DNA of 64,000 bases from Planococcus salinus (GCF_003719725.1 NZ_RIAX01000006.1:1-64000), one strand, 5' to 3'; positions 1-8,922 are shown, counted from the stretch's first letter. A program made the numbers and translations. The notes: a model not told the origin generated them from the sequence alone.

Positions 1-153
1 AAGAAGCTCGAAGGCTGTGCTCCGATCGCCCAAAGGCGACCCTCGCAAATGCCGTTCGCGCACCAAGGCGCTCGTGACGTCTTTTGTTGACGTTTTGCTG
101 TTCGGTTTTCAAGGTTCAAGTTGTTTGTTTAAGTTGCCGTCGTTCTTGGCGAC
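1..153 (-). other. rRNA operon leader (5' of a 16S gene beyond the left edge)
   Basis: Read on the minus strand, this stretch holds TTGAACCTTGAAAACCGAAC (complement of about 100-119), which resembles the boxA-type antitermination sequence (TTCTTTGAAAACT-like) found in Bacillales 16S leaders and spacers. A GC-rich tract with short inverted repeats follows. It sits just downstream of a near-consensus promoter, as expected for an rrn leader. The 16S gene itself would start left of base 1, so this is inferred. A 16S-23S spacer is less likely because a promoter lies directly upstream. Confidence 0.6.
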
Positions 154-159
154 TTTATT

Positions 160-188
160 AATATATCCTGTTTCAGCTCTGAAGTCAA
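160..188 (-). promoter_or_regulatory. Strong sigma-A promoter of the rRNA operon
   Basis: On the minus strand, TTGACT (183-188) is followed by exactly 17 bp and TATATT (160-165). An A/T-rich tract upstream (about 189-240) resembles an UP element. Transcription would start near 152 and run left into the rRNA leader. Confidence 0.7.
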
Positions 189-259
189 TAATTATTTTGA
201 AATATTTTTTCTCGCTGTTTTAAGGACATGTATAACTATAAACCGCCGAGAATGGAAAA

Positions 260-1162
260 TCAAGCTTTTATTTTAAAAAAGTATGATTTTATTTTTCTGT
301 AATCTGTAATGAAGAAAATGATTCCCGTAATGACAATACTTCCGCCGATGATTTGGCTCCAGGATAAAACTTCTCCCAGGATAAAATAAGCAAGGATAGC
401 AGCACCTACCGGCTCAAAAAGAATGGCGATGGAAATGACATTGGTGCTGACGAACTTTAATGCCCAGTTGAACAAAGTATGGCCGAACAAGTTTGGGATC
501 AGGGCAAGCAGCAAAAACCACATCCATTCCTGCGCGGGATAAGGACCGAAAGACTCTCCTTTCGCTACTACATAAAAAAATAACGTAATAGCACTGATTC
601 CATATACTACAAAAGTATATGTCATTAAGGAGAGGCGCTTTCGCACATCTTGCCCGAACAATAAATAGGCGGTGATCAGTGCACACGCCGCCAATGCTAA
701 AACATCTCCAAACAAAGCACTCCCACTGATGCGGAAATCGCCATAGCCAATCAGCACGCTTCCCAATACAGCGATTCCACCGGAAACCAGTGTTTTTACC
801 GATATCGATTCCTTAAAGAAAAAATAAGTTCCAACAAAAGCGAACAGTGGCTGTAATGTCACGAGAACAGTCGAGCTGGCCACAGAAGTATAATTCAATG
901 ATTCAAACCACAGGATGAAATGAAACGCCAGGAAAATACCGGCGATCGTCGTGAATAGCCAATCCCTTTTGCTTAGCTTTTTGATTTCGTGGGTATATTT
1001 CCAAAAGAAGACCGGGCTCATAATGAGAATGGAAAAAAGCATTCGGTAGAACGCGGTGACTCCGGAATCTGCGGTAGTCATTTTAACAAAGATTGCAGAA
1101 ATTGCTACGGAAAAGACGCCGATAATAATCGGAATATAAGGATGTATGATTGGTTTCTCCAT
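260..1162 (-). CDS. EamA/DMT-family transporter
   Basis: This is a 300-residue, very hydrophobic protein with about ten predicted membrane helices arranged as two EamA repeats (roughly residues 10-140 and 155-290). The second repeat carries the family-typical stretch FEPVGAAILAYFILGE. Drug/metabolite transporters of this family usually export metabolites or amino acids from the cytoplasm; the substrate cannot be read from sequence. The ATG is preceded by a GAGGTAA-type ribosome site. The gene stands alone between the rRNA promoter and the divergent MgtC-like gene. Family assignment is confident, function only general. Confidence 0.85.
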   Translation of the reverse strand: MEKPIIHPYIPIIIGVFSVAISAIFVKMTTADSGVTAFYRMLFSILIMSPVFFWKYTHEIKKLSKRDWLFTTIAGIFLAFHFILWFESLNYTSVASSTVLVTLQPLFAFVGTYFFFKESISVKTLVSGGIAVLGSVLIGYGDFRISGSALFGDVLALAACALITAYLLFGQDVRKRLSLMTYTFVVYGISAITLFFYVVAKGESFGPYPAQEWMWFLLLALIPNLFGHTLFNWALKFVSTNVISIAILFEPVGAAILAYFILGEVLSWSQIIGGSIVITGIIFFITDYRKIKSYFFKIKA

Positions 1163-1274
1163 GACGTTACCTCTTACCTCTCTTACCTGTTTTCATATTT
1201 CGTTCAAACTCTTATACTAGTTTGACACGCAGCTGTAGCGGAAGCAACCACAAAACTGATTGGAGGCATTGTAT

Positions 1275-2006
1275 ATGGATTTGTTTACAGCATTGCAGGT
1301 TTCTTCTTTGGAGACTTTTATAAAATTATTGATCGCCGCTTCCCTGAGTTTGGTTATCGGACTTGAACGGGAGCTGAAAAGAAAACCGGTCGGGCTGAAG
1401 ACCAGCGTTGTAATCTCCACATTCAGTTGCCTCCTCACCATTATCTCGATTGAATCCGCTTATATCGCAGAAGGAAGTCAGCATGAGAATGTCAATATTA
1501 CAATGGACCCTCTCCGCTTGGCCGCACAAATTGTCTCGGGCATCGGGTTTCTTGGAGCTGGTGTTATTTTAAAAAGAGGCAATGATTCCATATCCGGCTT
1601 AACAACAGCTGCAATGATTTGGGGGGCCGGAGGAATCGGCATTGCCGTCGCTGCCGGATTTTATATTGAAGCAGCTGTCTCTGTACTCATTATTTTATTC
1701 GGAATTGAACTGATCCCCCCCTTATTGTTTAAATTTGGTCCAAAAAGGTTGAGAATGGCGGAGGCCAACTTAAAAATTACAGTCTCCGGCAATGCTTCCA
1801 TTCGTTCAGTAGTAAATCAATTAAAAGCAGAAGGGTTGATCATCGAGTCGATGAACATCACGCACGATGATCATGAAGATTCGTTTGACAAACATGAGGT
1901 AATTATTCGAGTGACTTATTTACAGAACAAAGAAATCATTGACTTGTATCAGGAGATTTCGGAGTTGGAGGAAGTAAAAAACCTGGCTATCGAGCTGATC
2001 AACTAA
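1275..2006 (+). CDS. MgtC/SapB-family membrane protein
   Basis: The 243-residue protein has an N-terminal MgtC/SapB domain: membrane helices with IGLERELKRKPVGLKT near residue 30 and SGIGFLGAGVILKRG near residue 95. A soluble C-terminal ACT-like region of about 80 residues follows. Family members help growth at low magnesium and modulate membrane ATPases, but the role here is unproven. The start is the ATG at 1275, because GGAGG (1262-1266) lies 8 nt upstream; an in-frame TTG at 1260 has no ribosome site. A bidirectional terminator follows the stop. It is probably transcribed alone. Confidence 0.85.
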   Translation: MDLFTALQVSSLETFIKLLIAASLSLVIGLERELKRKPVGLKTSVVISTFSCLLTIISIESAYIAEGSQHENVNITMDPLRLAAQIVSGIGFLGAGVILKRGNDSISGLTTAAMIWGAGGIGIAVAAGFYIEAAVSVLIILFGIELIPPLLFKFGPKRLRMAEANLKITVSGNASIRSVVNQLKAEGLIIESMNITHDDHEDSFDKHEVIIRVTYLQNKEIIDLYQEISELEEVKNLAIELIN

Positions 2007-2040
2007 AAAAAGGATTGAGCTTTTGGCTCAATCCTTTTTT
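2007..2040. terminator. Bidirectional intrinsic terminator
   Basis: A perfect 10-bp stem (2011-2020 with 2026-2035) has a 5-nt loop, with A-tracts on the left and T-tracts on the right. It ends the MgtC-like gene and the convergent alcohol dehydrogenase gene. Confidence 0.9.
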
Positions 2041-3204
2041 CTATAAAGAAGCTTGCAGGATTTCAATGACGTTCTCTTTGTCCATTTTTGCGAAGTTACC
2101 GAACTCTCCATAAACCATCGCCTTGTCCGCGATGATTTCAATTTTCGAATCATCAATTTCATAATCTTCCAATCGGGTCGGAGCACCTAGTGATGTCCAG
2201 AACTGTTGCAAGCGATCGATTCCTTCATATGCAACTTCTTCTGCCGTCTTGCCTTCTGGGTCTACTTCAAATACACGTTCAGCCATTTGAGCAAAACGGG
2301 ACGGGTTTTGTTTGACATTATGACGCATCCATTGAGGGAACAAAATTGCCAATCCGCCGGCATGTGGAATATCATACACGGCTGATACTGCGTGCTCGAT
2401 ATTATGTGTTCCCCAATCTCCGTTATAGCCCATCTCCAGGAATTTGTTCAGCCCCATCGTGCCGGCGAATAAAATCGTTTCCCGGTGTTCGTAGCTGTTC
2501 AGGTCCTCCATCAACTTAGGAGCAGTTTCGATAACGGCTTTCAATACACCTTCGCACATGCGGTCCTGTACCGGTGTATTGACGGCATTGTTGAAATACT
2601 GTTCAAAGATGTGCGACATCATGTCCACAATTCCATAAATCGTTTGGTCTTTTGGAACCGTCAAGGTGTAAGTTGGGTCCAAAATAGAAAATTTAGGAAA
2701 TGAAAACGGACTTCCCCAACCATATTTCTCTTGTGTTTCTTCATTTGTAATAACAGATCCTGCATTCATCTCTGAACCGGTGGCCGCTATTGTCAAAACT
2801 GTACCAAATGGCAAACCATCTGTTGCTTTTGCTTTACGCGACACCAAATCCCATGCATCTCCATCGTATTTCGCTCCGCAGGCAATCAGCTTTGTACAGT
2901 CGATCACTGAACCGCCACCTACTGCCAAGAGCATTTCGATGCCTTCTTTTTTGCAGATTTCAATCCCTTTTCTTGCTGTGGAAATCCGCGGATTAGGTTC
3001 AACTCCTGCTAATTCAAAAATTTCCAGTCCGGCTTCACCTAAAGCAGCCATCACTTCATCATAGAGGCCGTTCTTTTTAATGCTTCCGCCTCCATAGACC
3101 ACCAATACTTTTTTGCCGTATTTCGGCAGTTCTTTTTTTACTGCCTCTAATTGGCCTTTACCGAAAATCAACTTTACTGGATTATAAAACGAAAATGCAT
3201 TCAT
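2041..3204 (-). CDS. Iron-containing (group III) alcohol dehydrogenase, YugJ/YugK-like
   Basis: The 387-residue protein starts [18 protein letters not shown] and belongs to the NADH-dependent butanol dehydrogenase family. An NAD-binding GGGSIKKNG occurs near residue 45, [10 protein letters not shown] near residue 95, and the iron-ligand region includes [11 protein letters not shown] and the histidines of [18 protein letters not shown]. It should reversibly oxidise alcohols or reduce aldehydes in the cytoplasm; the substrate is unknown. The start is the ATG at 3204, which has AAGGAGG at 3214-3220; an upstream ATG at 3225 overlaps this ribosome site. It is a single gene between two terminators. 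Confidence 0.88.
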   Translation of the reverse strand: MNAFSFYNPVKLIFGKGQLEAVKKELPKYGKKVLVVYGGGSIKKNGLYDEVMAALGEAGLEIFELAGVEPNPRISTARKGIEICKKEGIEMLLAVGGGSVIDCTKLIACGAKYDGDAWDLVSRKAKATDGLPFGTVLTIAATGSEMNAGSVITNEETQEKYGWGSPFSFPKFSILDPTYTLTVPKDQTIYGIVDMMSHIFEQYFNNAVNTPVQDRMCEGVLKAVIETAPKLMEDLNSYEHRETILFAGTMGLNKFLEMGYNGDWGTHNIEHAVSAVYDIPHAGGLAILFPQWMRHNVKQNPSRFAQMAERVFEVDPEGKTAEEVAYEGIDRLQQFWTSLGAPTRLEDYEIDDSKIEIIADKAMVYGEFGNFAKMDKENVIEILQASL

Positions 3205-3266
3205 CTTTTTCCGCCTCCTTTTCATTTTATATTATGCAGAATCTACAGATGAATTGCAAAAACGAC

Positions 3267-3305
3267 AAAAAACCGTTTGGATTCCAGGAATCCAAACGGT
3301 TTTTT
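3267..3305 (-). terminator. Intrinsic terminator after glutamate dehydrogenase gene
   Basis: A long inverted repeat, AAACCGTTTGGATTCC with its complement, has almost no loop (centre about 3286) and is flanked by A and T tracts. It lies 7 nt beyond the glutamate dehydrogenase stop and separates that gene from the alcohol dehydrogenase gene. Confidence 0.85.
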
Positions 3306-3311
3306 TCATAA

Positions 3312-4556
3312 TCATACCCAGCCACGGAAACGAGCCGCTTCCGCTGTTCTGCGGGCACCTACCATGTAAGCTGCTAAGCGCATATCGATATTGCGGTTTG
3401 AGGCTACATTGTAGATGTTTTCGAAAGCGTCAACCAATTTTTTATGGAGTCTTTCGTCGACTTCTTCCTGTGTCCAGTAATATCCTTGGTTATTCTGAAC
3501 CCATTCAAAATAAGAGACGGTAACGCCACCGGCACTGGCCAACACATCAGGAACCAGCAGAATTCCACGGTTCGTCAAAATCTTGGTTGCTTCAGCAGTT
3601 GTTGGACCATTGGCCGCTTCCACAACGATTGATGCTTTGATGTCATAGGCATTCTCTTCTGTGATCTGATTCGAAATGGCTGCAGGAACCAAAATGTCGC
3701 AATCAATTTCGAATAACTCTTTGTTTGAAATGGTGTTGTCGAATAATGTCGTAACTGTTCCGAAACTGTCACGGCGATCTAGTAAATATTCAATGTCCAA
3801 ACCGTCTGGATCGTGTAATGCACCGTATGCATCAGAGATACCTACTACTTTAGCGCCGGCATCGTACAAAAATTTCGCCAGGAAGCTGCCTGCATTCCCG
3901 AACCCTTGTATGACTACTCGTGCGCCTTTCATATCCAGACCGCGTTTTTTCGCAGCTTCATTAATAACAATGGTTACGCCTTGAGCAGTGGCTTTGTCAC
4001 GGCCTTCTGAACCGCCAAGCACCAAAGGTTTACCGGTAATGAATCCAGGAGAATTGAATTCGTCAATTTTGCTGTATTCATCGAACATCCATGCCATGAT
4101 CTGTGAATTTGTAAATACGTCCGGTGCCGGGATGTCTTTGTTTGGCCCGACGATCTGACTGATGGCACGGACATACCCGCGACTCAGTTTTTCAATCTCG
4201 TGCATGGACATTTCCCGCGGATCACAGATGATTCCGCCTTTCCCGCCCCCGTATGGCAAATCTACAATTCCACATTTTAATGTCATCCACATGGACAATG
4301 CCATAACTTCTTCACGGTTTACATCAGGATGAAAGCGCACTCCACCTTTCGTAGGTCCAACCGCGTCATTATGTTGTGCACGGAAACCGGTAAACACTTT
4401 CGTTTTCCCGTCATCCATCCGAACTGGAATACGGACTTCCATGATCCGCATTGGTTCTTTCAGAAGTTCGTACATCGACTCTTCATATCCGAGTTTATCC
4501 AATGCAGTTTTAATAACGTTTTGCGTTGACGTCAACAAATTCAAGTTTTCAGCCAT
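3312..4556 (-). CDS. rocG: NAD-type glutamate dehydrogenase (RocG/GudB)
   Basis: This 414-residue Glu/Leu/Phe/Val dehydrogenase closely resembles Bacillus RocG and GudB. The substrate-binding GPTKGGVRFHPDV is near residue 68, the catalytic lysine is K106 in PYGGGKGG, and the nucleotide-binding GFGNAGSFLAK is near residue 220. It deaminates glutamate to 2-oxoglutarate and ammonium, the last step of ornithine breakdown begun by the next two genes. The active-site region looks intact, with no internal duplication such as the cryptic gudB of strain 168 carries. The start at 4556 (AENLNLL...) matches the family; an upstream in-frame ATG at 4598 lies within the probable promoter. RocG and GudB cannot be told apart here. 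Confidence 0.93.
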   Translation of the reverse strand: MAENLNLLTSTQNVIKTALDKLGYEESMYELLKEPMRIMEVRIPVRMDDGKTKVFTGFRAQHNDAVGPTKGGVRFHPDVNREEVMALSMWMTLKCGIVDLPYGGGKGGIICDPREMSMHEIEKLSRGYVRAISQIVGPNKDIPAPDVFTNSQIMAWMFDEYSKIDEFNSPGFITGKPLVLGGSEGRDKATAQGVTIVINEAAKKRGLDMKGARVVIQGFGNAGSFLAKFLYDAGAKVVGISDAYGALHDPDGLDIEYLLDRRDSFGTVTTLFDNTISNKELFEIDCDILVPAAISNQITEENAYDIKASIVVEAANGPTTAEATKILTNRGILLVPDVLASAGGVTVSYFEWVQNNQGYYWTQEEVDERLHKKLVDAFENIYNVASNRNIDMRLAAYMVGARRTAEAARFRGWV

Positions 4557-4577
4557 TGTTTTAAATCGCCTCTTTGT

Positions 4578-4607
4578 ATTATAGTAATTACTTCGCATTC
4601 AGTGTAA
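4578..4607 (-). promoter_or_regulatory. Candidate promoter of glutamate dehydrogenase gene
   Basis: On the minus strand, TTACAC (4602-4607) and a perfect TATAAT (4578-4583) are 18 bp apart. The -35 box is weak. It lies between the rocD stop and the glutamate dehydrogenase ribosome site. Confidence 0.45.
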
Positions 4608-4638
4608 CATAGTTCAACTTTCATTTGCTATAAAGTTC

Positions 4639-5832
4639 TTACTTTGAGAATACTTTTTGAATGCGTTCAATTGCCCAATCCAAATCTTCTTTGGAAATAA
4701 TCAATGGAGGCGCAAAACGGATGACCGTGTCATGAGTTTCTTTGCACAATAACCCCAGTTCCTTCAATTGTTCACAATATGGACGAGCTGCTTCCGTCAA
4801 TTCCATTCCGATGAACAGGCCGCGCCCTCTTACTTCTTTAACAGATGGATGTTTGATTTCACGCAATTTGCCCATGAAATATTCACCCAACTCCAATGAA
4901 CGTTCAGCTAACTTTTCTTCTTTCAACACATCCATTGATGCAATGGAAACAGCACTCGCAAGCGGGTTTCCGCCAAAAGTGGAGCCGTGCGATCCCGGAT
5001 TGAAAACACCAAGCACTGATTTATCAGCCACAACGCAGGAAATCGGGAACACACCTCCGCCAAGTGCTTTTCCTAATATGTACATATCAGGGTTCACATT
5101 TTCCCATTCACAAGCAAACATTTTACCTGTTCTGGCAAGTCCACACTGGATTTCATCCGCAATGAAAAGGACATTGTTTTCACGGCATAGTTCCCTTGCC
5201 TCTTTCAGGAACCCTTCCGGTGGCATGATGATGCCTGCTTCGCCCTGGATCGGCTCAATCAGGAAAGCGGCAGTGTTTGGCGTAATGGCATTTCTCAACG
5301 CTTCCAGATCACCGAACGGGACAATGTTAATGCCTGGCAGCATAGGACCGAAACCTTTACGGTATTCTTCATCAGAAGACAACGATACAGCAGTCATAGT
5401 ACGGCCATGGAAGTTTCCTTCGCATGCAATGATTTCCGCTTGGTTTTCAGCAACTCCCTTTACATCATAAGCCCAACGGCGTGCTGCTTTGATTGCTGTT
5501 TCTACAGCTTCTGCGCCAGTGTTCATCGGCAAAGCCATTTCTTTTCCTGTAAGTTCACAGATCATTTCATACCAAGGTGCCAGTTTGTCGTTATGGAATG
5601 CGCGCGACGTCAACGTAACTCGGTCAGCCTGGTCTTTTAAAGCCTGAATGATTTTCGGATGGCGATGCCCTTGGTTAACGGCAGAATACGCTGACAGCAT
5701 ATCCATGAATTTATTGCCTTCCGGGTCTTTTACCCATACCCCTTCTGCTTCTGAAATGACGATTGGCAGTGGATGGTAGTTGTTCGCTCCGTATTTCTCT
5801 GTTTGTTCAATAATGGTTTGTGTCTGTGTCAT
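4639..5832 (-). CDS. rocD: Ornithine aminotransferase
   Basis: The 397-residue class-III PLP aminotransferase converts ornithine plus 2-oxoglutarate to glutamate semialdehyde and glutamate. The PLP lysine is K255 in ILGKALGGG, and the ring-nitrogen aspartate is D226 in [27 protein letters not shown] near residue 104 and GNFHGRT near 139 are standard. The start at 5832 has GGAGG 7 nt upstream; a longer reading frame to 5865 would overlap a terminator. The product cyclises to P5C, the substrate of RocA encoded just upstream, and the glutamate formed feeds the dehydrogenase downstream. Confidence 0.95.
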   Translation of the reverse strand: MTQTQTIIEQTEKYGANNYHPLPIVISEAEGVWVKDPEGNKFMDMLSAYSAVNQGHRHPKIIQALKDQADRVTLTSRAFHNDKLAPWYEMICELTGKEMALPMNTGAEAVETAIKAARRWAYDVKGVAENQAEIIACEGNFHGRTMTAVSLSSDEEYRKGFGPMLPGINIVPFGDLEALRNAITPNTAAFLIEPIQGEAGIIMPPEGFLKEARELCRENNVLFIADEIQCGLARTGKMFACEWENVNPDMYILGKALGGGVFPISCVVADKSVLGVFNPGSHGSTFGGNPLASAVSIASMDVLKEEKLAERSLELGEYFMGKLREIKHPSVKEVRGRGLFIGMELTEAARPYCEQLKELGLLCKETHDTVIRFAPPLIISKEDLDWAIERIQKVFSK

Positions 5833-5850
5833 ATCTATTCCTCCTTTTTT

Positions 5851-5880
5851 AAAAAAGGCAGACACGACGTCTGCCTTTCG
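5851..5880 (-). terminator. Intrinsic terminator between rocA and rocD
   Basis: A perfect 10-bp stem (5854-5863 with 5869-5878) has a 5-nt loop and is followed on the minus strand by six T. It ends directly against the rocD ribosome site (cctcc at 5840-5844), so transcripts from rocA must read through it to reach rocD. Confidence 0.85.
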
Positions 5881-5887
5881 CTGTATT

Positions 5888-5917
5888 ATTATAACACTTA
5901 TTGAATGATTATAACAC
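5888..5917 (-). promoter_or_regulatory. Candidate rocD promoter: tandem -10-like direct repeats
   Basis: On the minus strand, GTGTTATAAT occurs twice with a 20-bp period (5908-5917 and 5888-5897). Each copy contains a perfect TATAAT, but no good -35 box stands 16-18 bp upstream of either. This fits an activator-dependent promoter for rocD, but is inference. Confidence 0.4.
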
Positions 5918-5927
5918 CATCCGAAAT

Positions 5928-7472
5928 TTAGAACATTTCTGATGTTGTTTTTGCCTGCATGTGGAGAGCCAGGTAGTCCGGACCACCAGCTTTGGAATCC
6001 GTACCAGACATATTGAATCCGCCGAACGACTGGTATCCGACAATGGCGCCTGTGCAGCCACGGTTAAAATACAAGTTCCCGACATGAAATTCTTCACGTG
6101 CATATTCAAGGTGCTCACGGTTATTTGTGATGACACCGCCTGTCAGGCCATATTCGGTATTGTTTGCAATATCAATGGCCTCTTTGAAATCTTTTGCTTT
6201 TGTGAAAGCGACAACAGGACCGAAAATCTCTTCCTGCATAATGCGGGCTTTCGGATCAAGGTCTGCAAAAATGGTCGGGTTGATAAAGTAGCCTTTTGAA
6301 TCGTCTCCTGTACCACCTGCAACCAAGCGACCTTCGCCTTTGCCGATTTCGATATAGTCCATAATTTTTTTGAAAGCAGCCTCATCATTCACCGGCCCCA
6401 TGAAATTGGATTGATCGGTAGGATCGCCAATGGTCAATTCATTTGTCAGTTCGATGGCGCGTTCCAAAACTTCATCATATACATCTTCAACAATGACAGC
6501 GCGTGAGCCAGCAGAACATTTTTGCCCACTGAAGCCGAATGCGGATTTTACGATGGATTGAGCAGCAAGCTCCAGGTCTGCCTCTTTATCGACGACCATT
6601 GTGTTTTTGCCGCCCATTTCCGCGATTAAGCGTTTCATCCAGATTTGGCCTTCATTCACTTTGGCAGAGCGCTCTGCAATGCGCAAACCTACATCTCTTG
6701 AACCTGTAAATGAAATAAAGCGTGTGTTCGGGTGGTCCACCAGGTAATCCCCAACTTCCCCTCCAGGTCCTGGAATGTAGTTGACGACACCAGGCGGCAT
6801 GCCCGCTTCTTCAAGAACTTCGATGAATTTATAGGAAACGACCGGAGTTGTCGAAGCCGGCTTCAATAGCACCGTATTTCCTGCGACCATCGCGGCTACT
6901 GTTGTACCTGCCATGATGGCAAAAGCGAAGTTCCAAGGGGAAATGACAACCCCCACGCCCAACGGGATGTAATCGTAACGGTTGTATTCGCCCGGACGGC
7001 TCTCCACTGGCATGCCATCTTTCAGACGAAGCATTTGACGGCCATAGTATTCCATGAAGTCGATGGCTTCTGCTGTATCGGCATCCGCTTCGTTCCATGG
7101 CTTCCCTGCTTCTTTTGTCAATAAAGCCGAAAACTCGAATTTACGGCGGCGGACGATGGCTGCTGCTTTGAACAATACATCAGCACGCACTTCAGGTTTC
7201 ACTTTGCTCCAGGTTTTGAATGCTTTATCAGCTGATTGCATTGCTTTTTCAGCCAATTCTCTGTTCGATTTCGAAACTCTTCCCACAACCTCTTCTTTGT
7301 TGGAAGGGTTTGAGGAAATAATCTTGTCTTCAGTTGTAACACGCTCTCCACCGATGACCAATGGGTAGTCCTGTCCCAAATAAGCTTCAACGGTTTTCAA
7401 GCCTTCTAAATAAGCGTTACGGTTTTCCTCAATGGAGAGGTCCGTGAATGGTTCGTGTTTGTAGGGAATCAT
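5928..7472 (-). CDS. rocA: 1-pyrroline-5-carboxylate dehydrogenase
   Basis: The 514-residue aldehyde dehydrogenase oxidises glutamate semialdehyde (P5C) to glutamate with NAD+. The catalytic cysteine is C319 in [11 protein letters not shown], the general base is E285 in AEMGGKN, and N181 in SPWNFAFA stabilises the oxyanion. Length and the start [11 protein letters not shown] match the RocA/PruA-2 subfamily. The start at 7472 has GGAGG 6 nt upstream; longer frames run into the operator region. It heads the rocA-rocD-glutamate dehydrogenase series on the minus strand and faces a RocR-like regulator across a 139-bp region with two identical dyads. Confidence 0.95.
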   Translation of the reverse strand: MIPYKHEPFTDLSIEENRNAYLEGLKTVEAYLGQDYPLVIGGERVTTEDKIISSNPSNKEEVVGRVSKSNRELAEKAMQSADKAFKTWSKVKPEVRADVLFKAAAIVRRRKFEFSALLTKEAGKPWNEADADTAEAIDFMEYYGRQMLRLKDGMPVESRPGEYNRYDYIPLGVGVVISPWNFAFAIMAGTTVAAMVAGNTVLLKPASTTPVVSYKFIEVLEEAGMPPGVVNYIPGPGGEVGDYLVDHPNTRFISFTGSRDVGLRIAERSAKVNEGQIWMKRLIAEMGGKNTMVVDKEADLELAAQSIVKSAFGFSGQKCSAGSRAVIVEDVYDEVLERAIELTNELTIGDPTDQSNFMGPVNDEAAFKKIMDYIEIGKGEGRLVAGGTGDDSKGYFINPTIFADLDPKARIMQEEIFGPVVAFTKAKDFKEAIDIANNTEYGLTGGVITNNREHLEYAREEFHVGNLYFNRGCTGAIVGYQSFGGFNMSGTDSKAGGPDYLALHMQAKTTSEMF

Positions 7473-7498
7473 GTAAATCCTCCTCTTTTTGTTATATG

Positions 7499-7515
7499 TG
7501 CAAAAAAAATTTGCA
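7499..7515. promoter_or_regulatory. Operator-like dyad 1 (TGCAA-N7-TTGCA)
   Basis: This 17-bp perfect dyad, TGCAA-N7-TTGCA, has an extra matching base on each side (GTGCA...TGCAC). It covers the likely rocA transcription start: a minus-strand TATAAG lies at 7516-7521. TTGCAC inside it could be the -35 of the regulator gene. An identical dyad lies 44 bp to the right. Confidence 0.65.
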
Positions 7516-7517
7516 CT

Positions 7518-7540
7518 TATAATCTGTTTATATATATAAT
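7518..7540. promoter_or_regulatory. Divergent promoter region of rocA and its regulator
   Basis: On the plus strand TTGCAC (7511-7516) and TATAAT (7535-7540) are 18 bp apart, a candidate promoter for the regulator gene. On the minus strand TATAAG (7516-7521) is a -10 candidate for rocA with no good -35. No GG-N10-GC sigma-54 signature is present. Confidence 0.4.
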
Positions 7541-7542
7541 AA

Positions 7543-7559
7543 TGCAAAAGATTATTGCA
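7543..7559. promoter_or_regulatory. Operator-like dyad 2 (TGCAA-N7-TTGCA)
   Basis: This second 17-bp dyad has the same ten fixed bases and the same 7-bp spacer as dyad 1. Its centre is 44 bp from the first, about four helical turns, so the two lie on the same DNA face. It covers the predicted start of the regulator transcript. It is the obvious candidate site for the adjacent Fis-type HTH protein. Confidence 0.65.
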
Positions 7560-7611
7560 TTTTTCAAGTATTTTAATTCAAAAAATCAAAAAACTTTTTG
7601 GGGTGAGCACA

Positions 7612-8922
7612 TTGAATCGGAAAGAACTGGATTTATCCCCTTTCTTCTCATTCGCTGTAGAGCATGTGGGCGTAGGTGTTCATGCAATTGATCTAAAAGG
7701 GAAAACCATTTTATACAATAAGAAAATGAAGGAAATTGAAGGCTTTGATTTTGAAGAGCTGGCTGACCGTTCCTTGTTGGAGATGTTCCGTTTCGATCAG
7801 CACGAAAGCACATTGCTTGAAGTGTTACAGAGCGGAACGCCTGTTTTGAATGCCAAACAGACCTACTGGAACCGCAAAGGACAGGAAATCACGACCATCA
7901 ATGATACTTATCCCGTATTTGATGGACAGCAGATGATTGGTGCCATTGAATTATCGCGGGATGTGACACGGCTCGAGAAAGTGGTATATCAGCCTTTGAA
8001 GAAATACGAGGAACCTGTTACTTTCACCAGCTTGACGGCGGTCTCCGACAGCATGAAGAATGTAATTAACACGGCAGAAAAAGCAGCGATAGCGCAGCTT
8101 TCCGTCATGCTGATCGGGGAATCCGGAACCGGCAAGGAGCTGATCGCCGAAGCCATTCACTGGGCTTCTTCCGACGGAGAACTTCATACCCTTTACTGCC
8201 ACGGAACGGATGAGCAGCTGATCGAGCAGTTGGCAGAAAATCTGAACGAAAACGGCAGCGGCACGGTGTATTGTGAACGCATTGACTTATTGCCTTTTGC
8301 GTTGCAGACCCGCCTGCTGGAAATGGCAAGAGAATATTCCAATCACAGCATTACTTTTATCGCGAGTGTAGGTGAAGATCCAGTCGAGTTGGTGGCTGAG
8401 AAAAAATTAATGAAGGAATTGTATTACTTCTTTTCTGCTCTTACCATCAAAATAGAGCCGCTCCGTAACCGCAAAGAAGACATTATGCCATTCGTTGAAG
8501 ATTATTTCTCCCGCCACCGTATGAAGTTCGGTTCAGTTGTAAAAGGAGTCGATGAAGACGTGAAGCGGTTGTTCCTCGCTTATGACTGGCCGGGGAATTT
8601 AAAAGAGCTGGAGCTGTTGCTGGATGAGACCACGTCCTTACTGACCACTGAAGAAGTCGTTACGGAAGAATTGCTGCCTTCTCACTTTAAATTGAAAGTA
8701 AACAAAGACGGAAAGCTGAGACCGGAGGATTTTCTTGTCCATACGACTAAGGAATTGCCGCCTTTGGAGGAATATTTGTTGGAAGCCGAGATCTATTACC
8801 TTGAGAAAGTGATGGACCTTCACCATGGCAACGTCACCAAAGCGGCTGCCGCTCTCGGGATGAGCCGCCAAAACCTTCAGTATCGATTGCGTAAAATCAA
8901 AAAAAACGAAGGGCAGACGTAA
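7612..8922 (+). CDS. RocR-like regulator with degenerate AAA+ domain (no GAFTGA)
   Basis: The 436-residue protein has an N-terminal PAS-like domain (about 10-120), an AAA+ domain with Walker A GESGTGKE at 169-176 and YDWPGNLKELE at 324-334, and a C-terminal Fis-type HTH (about 395-430). Position opposite rocA and this layout match RocR, the sigma-54-dependent activator of arginine catabolism. However, Walker A and Walker B are about 16 residues closer than usual, the GAFTGA sigma-54 contact loop is absent, and Walker B reads TVYCERID instead of an LFLDE-type motif. It probably cannot drive sigma-54 and may act at sigma-A promoters, as TyrR does. The TTG start at 7612 follows GGGGTGA; frames from 7555 lack a ribosome site. 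Confidence 0.85.
   Translation: MNRKELDLSPFFSFAVEHVGVGVHAIDLKGKTILYNKKMKEIEGFDFEELADRSLLEMFRFDQHESTLLEVLQSGTPVLNAKQTYWNRKGQEITTINDTYPVFDGQQMIGAIELSRDVTRLEKVVYQPLKKYEEPVTFTSLTAVSDSMKNVINTAEKAAIAQLSVMLIGESGTGKELIAEAIHWASSDGELHTLYCHGTDEQLIEQLAENLNENGSGTVYCERIDLLPFALQTRLLEMAREYSNHSITFIASVGEDPVELVAEKKLMKELYYFFSALTIKIEPLRNRKEDIMPFVEDYFSRHRMKFGSVVKGVDEDVKRLFLAYDWPGNLKELELLLDETTSLLTTEEVVTEELLPSHFKLKVNKDGKLRPEDFLVHTTKELPPLEEYLLEAEIYYLEKVMDLHHGNVTKAAAALGMSRQNLQYRLRKIKKNEGQT

Noticed and set aside
17-223. 68-codon plus-strand frame at the left edge
   Set aside because: Runs through the rRNA leader and promoter in the opposite sense; composition is not protein-like.
4742-5470. 242-codon plus-strand frame
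   Set aside because: It is the complementary frame of rocD, whose PLP motifs are clear. No ribosome site.
7490-7611. Sigma-54 (-24/-12) promoter between rocA and its regulator
   Set aside because: I looked for GG-N10-GC on both strands; the TTTGCA half-site matches a -12 element but no GG stands 10 bp upstream.
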